A stretch of 9,413 bases of DNA from Acidobacteriota bacterium (GTDB taxonomy: Bacteria; Acidobacteriota; Blastocatellia; Pyrinomonadales; Pyrinomonadaceae): positions 1 to 9,413 of the forward strand of contig QHXE01000320.1 in the NCBI GenBank assembly GCA_003222835.1, given 5' to 3'. A program made the translations under genes and the position numbers. Below are positions 6,881 to 9,413 of this stretch, piece after piece. Under the pieces are notes generated by a model. The model was not told the origin of the DNA. It saw nothing but the letters and a program-made list of their open reading frames with translations, and did no database searches. Positions within the stretch are counted from its first letter, which is position 1. The number at the start of each line of letters is the position of its first letter.

Positions 6881-8849
6881 ATTGCGGGCTCGTAATATTG
6901 TCTCCGAAGGCCAGGCAAAACGGATCAAGCGCGCTCACGATTTTCTGTGGCGGATTCGCCATGCAATGCACTTTTTGACGCGGCGCAAGACGGAACTCCT
7001 CTCGCTCGACATTCAAGGCAAGTTGGCCCAGCAGTTCGGTTACCAGTCAGTCGAACGTCTGTTGGCTTCCGAGAAACTGATGCGCGAGTATTACCAACAG
7101 GCGCGCGAACTACAATTGTTTAGCGAACTGGTACTTTCCAGCGCTTCCGAAGAGAACAACGGGACCCGCTGGTGGCGCAAGCGTCCCGCTGAAGCTGTGG
7201 CAGAGCCGTTTCTAATTCGCGGGGGGCGTCTGCAATTCCACGGCGATCCGGACTTCTTGAGCAAGAACACATCGACAATCTTCAACGCGTTCGCTTTGGC
7301 GCAGGCGGCGCGGGTCCCGTTTGACTATGAGTTGCGCGAAAGAATTGGCCATAGTCTCTCGTCCAGGAGTCAGGAACTGCATTCCTCTGCCGGAACCTCG
7401 GACGGCTTCATCAAACTTCTGCAACGCCGCGGACGCGCCGGCTATGCCCTGCGCCTGATGCACGAGTCGGGATTTCTTACGCGGATCGTGCCGGAATTCC
7501 GAAGCGTGACGTTACTGGCGCAACACGATCTCTATCATCACTACACAGTTGACGAGCATACGCTAAAGGCTGCTGAGACGCTTGATGATTTGCACACCAG
7601 CTCAGACAAACATCGCAGCCATTTGCGCGCCGTGCTCGAAGAAGTAGAAGAAGCGGCGACGCTCTATTTAGCGGTACTGTTACATGATATCGGAAAGGGT
7701 CGAGGCCCTGGCCACATCCCTCGCGGCGTGAAGCTGGCCGAACGCATTTGTCGCCGGCTCGGTTTGAAAGAGAATCAGGCCAGGCAAGTGATGCTGCTGG
7801 TCCAACACCACGTGACGATGGCGCACTTGGCGCAGCGACGCGATCTAAACGAACCTCAAGTCATCGCCGATTTTGCCGAACGAATCGGCACGCTCGACGC
7901 GCTGAACATGTTACTGCTGCTGACTTACGCGGATTTGAATGCAGTAGGCCCGGGAGTGTGGACAGAGTGGAAAGCGACTTTGCTTTGGGACCTCTACCGG
8001 CGAGCCAAAAAACTGATGACCGGGGAAGATCTGCCGGTCGATGAAGCGTCACTGTTGGCGGAATTCAAGGAAGAAATCGCAAAAAGCCTTGGGCCATCGA
8101 TTCCCTTTAGCGAAATCGAGAGACACTTAGCCTTGCTGCCGGATCGATATCTTAGAATTACCAGCGCCACCACGGCGGCTACACACATCTGTCTGGTTGA
8201 GGAATTAAAGTCCGAAGCAATCGCGTGGTGCTGGTTGCGTCACGGCACGGCGCTAACAGAATTAACGATTTGTACGCGCGACCGCCACGGCCTGGTTGCC
8301 GCTCTTACAGGAAGTTTGGCGGCGCGAGGTATTGAGATCCTGAGCGCGGAACTCAACACGCGCGAAGATGGTATTGCCATAGATGTTTTCATGTTGCGGC
8401 AAGCGTCGACGCGACTGGCGATCGATGTCCATCGCTACCATTCGATCGAACAGACTTTGCGCGGAGCAGTGGCCGGCGAATTGAATGTAACGGCGTTAGT
8501 GCAACGCTGGCACGAACAGAATGCTCCGCGCCGCCCTTTCACTGGTCTGACGACGCGAAGACCCGATTTGCCCCGCGTTATTTGTGATAACGAGGCATCG
8601 CAATCCTCGACGTTAATCGAAGTGCATGCGAGCGACGAACCGGGACTGGTTCATAAAATCACGCGCACGATTGCGGAGTTGGGTCTCGACATCGTGTGCG
8701 CCAGGATCGCGACTGAGAAGAGCGATGCGCTGGATGTTTTCTACATAACCGACACCGATGGCACAAAACTTTCTGAAGCAAAAATGCGCAAGGTAGAAGG
8801 CGCCTTAATTCACGAGCTAACCAGCCGGAAAAACACAGGAGAGAACTAG
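6747..8849 (+). CDS. glnD: PII uridylyltransferase GlnD, C-terminal part (frameshifted)
   Basis: This is the rest of glnD, one base out of phase with the first part. Family-like sequence is already visible from about 6750 (RYAKFGAAVFLQEPNIKESAGGLRDYQ), well before the first possible start in this frame, a TTG at 6882, so the segment is a continuation and not a separate gene. It carries the HD hydrolase domain that removes UMP (YTVDEHTL near 7540, LLHDIGKG with His at 7683 and Asp at 7686). Two C-terminal ACT domains that sense glutamine follow, at about 8260-8400 and 8610-8760 (second ends DVFYITDTDGTKL). Removing one base at the G5A4 tract 6721-6729 would join both parts into one protein of about 912 residues, normal for the family. 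The cause may be a sequencing or assembly error, a true mutation, or less likely recoding. The stop codon directly abuts the PII start. Confidence 0.88.
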   Translation: MRYAKFGAAVFLQEPNIKESAGGLRDYQTALWTAYARYDCKTFDELRARNIVSEGQAKRIKRAHDFLWRIRHAMHFLTRRKTELLSLDIQGKLAQQFGYQSVERLLASEKLMREYYQQARELQLFSELVLSSASEENNGTRWWRKRPAEAVAEPFLIRGGRLQFHGDPDFLSKNTSTIFNAFALAQAARVPFDYELRERIGHSLSSRSQELHSSAGTSDGFIKLLQRRGRAGYALRLMHESGFLTRIVPEFRSVTLLAQHDLYHHYTVDEHTLKAAETLDDLHTSSDKHRSHLRAVLEEVEEAATLYLAVLLHDIGKGRGPGHIPRGVKLAERICRRLGLKENQARQVMLLVQHHVTMAHLAQRRDLNEPQVIADFAERIGTLDALNMLLLLTYADLNAVGPGVWTEWKATLLWDLYRRAKKLMTGEDLPVDEASLLAEFKEEIAKSLGPSIPFSEIERHLALLPDRYLRITSATTAATHICLVEELKSEAIAWCWLRHGTALTELTICTRDRHGLVAALTGSLAARGIEILSAELNTREDGIAIDVFMLRQASTRLAIDVHRYHSIEQTLRGAVAGELNVTALVQRWHEQNAPRRPFTGLTTRRPDLPRVICDNEASQSSTLIEVHASDEPGLVHKITRTIAELGLDIVCARIATEKSDALDVFYITDTDGTKLSEAKMRKVEGALIHELTSRKNTGEN

Positions 8850-9188
<339 letters not shown>

Positions 9189-9201
9189 AGTCAGGAAACT
9201 G

Positions 9202-9353
9202 CATTGAAAAGTGAAAATTGCAAAATGAAAATTTCAAATTGTTCCGGCACGGTGAAGTGGTTGAATAGCGGAGCCTTTGCTTGACGAATACGTCAAACGA
9301 CCGAAACAGCGATCGTCAATGAATTTGCCATTTGCAATTTGCAAGTTTCAATG
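9202..9353. repeat. A/T-rich inverted-repeat element after glnB
   Basis: Arms at 9202-9227 (CATTGAAAAGTGAAAATTGC...) and 9329-9353 (ending GCAAGTTTCAATG) are about 25 bases each and near-complementary with a few mismatches. They surround about 100 bases that contain a smaller hairpin, TTGACG (9281-9286) with CGTCAA (9291-9296). No open frame of note lies inside, so this looks like a small non-coding inverted-repeat element and not an insertion sequence with a transposase. I see no canonical terminator after glnB and no gene from 9354 to the end. Confidence 0.6.
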
Positions 9354-9413
9354 TCCTGATATTGAGACTGACGTAGAACCGGCCTTCCCTATTCCCGTGT
9401 ATCGCGGACGTTA

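Noticed and set aside
6882..8849. The downstream glnD frame as an independent gene starting at TTG 6882
   Set aside because: Conserved GlnD sequence in the same frame extends at least 130 bases upstream of that TTG, so it is part of the interrupted gene.

Overview
The window holds a nitrogen-assimilation locus with three recognisable genes. On the minus strand is gltB (large subunit of glutamate synthase, 309-5060). Divergent from it on the plus strand are glnD (PII uridylyltransferase/uridylyl-removing enzyme, 6110-8849, split by a frameshift) and glnB/glnK (PII signal protein, 8850-9188), which abut without a gap. Functionally they fit together: GltB consumes glutamine and 2-oxoglutarate to make glutamate, GlnD senses glutamine, and PII integrates that signal with 2-oxoglutarate and ATP/ADP. 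No gltD and no amtB lie inside the window.

The non-coding DNA is packed with short palindromic repeats of several families. Together with the weak Shine-Dalgarno signals, this resembles soil Verrucomicrobiota (Chthoniobacterales/Pedosphaera-like) or a similarly repeat-rich environmental bacterium. That placement is an inference from repeat style and protein flavour, not proven.

Layout. 1-308: four copies of a hairpin-plus-tail repeat arranged + + - -, then further palindromes and one REP-like CCCTCTCCC/GGGAGAGGG element just past the gltB stop. 309-5060: gltB, carrying two more copies of the REP-like element, in opposite orientations, translated in frame as a linker of about 50 residues between the amidotransferase and central domains. 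5061-5219: gltB leader with a strong intrinsic terminator and a perfect competing antiterminator stem; a possible 25-codon leader ORF stops on the first antiterminator arm. 5220-6109: gene-free DNA with a third REP-like pair, several unrelated hairpins and a 94-nt tandem duplication. 6110-9188: glnD and glnB. 9189-9413: an A/T-rich inverted-repeat element.

The points most worth following up are the attenuator-like leader of gltB, the repeat pair domesticated inside the gltB reading frame, and the glnD frameshift at a G5A4 tract.
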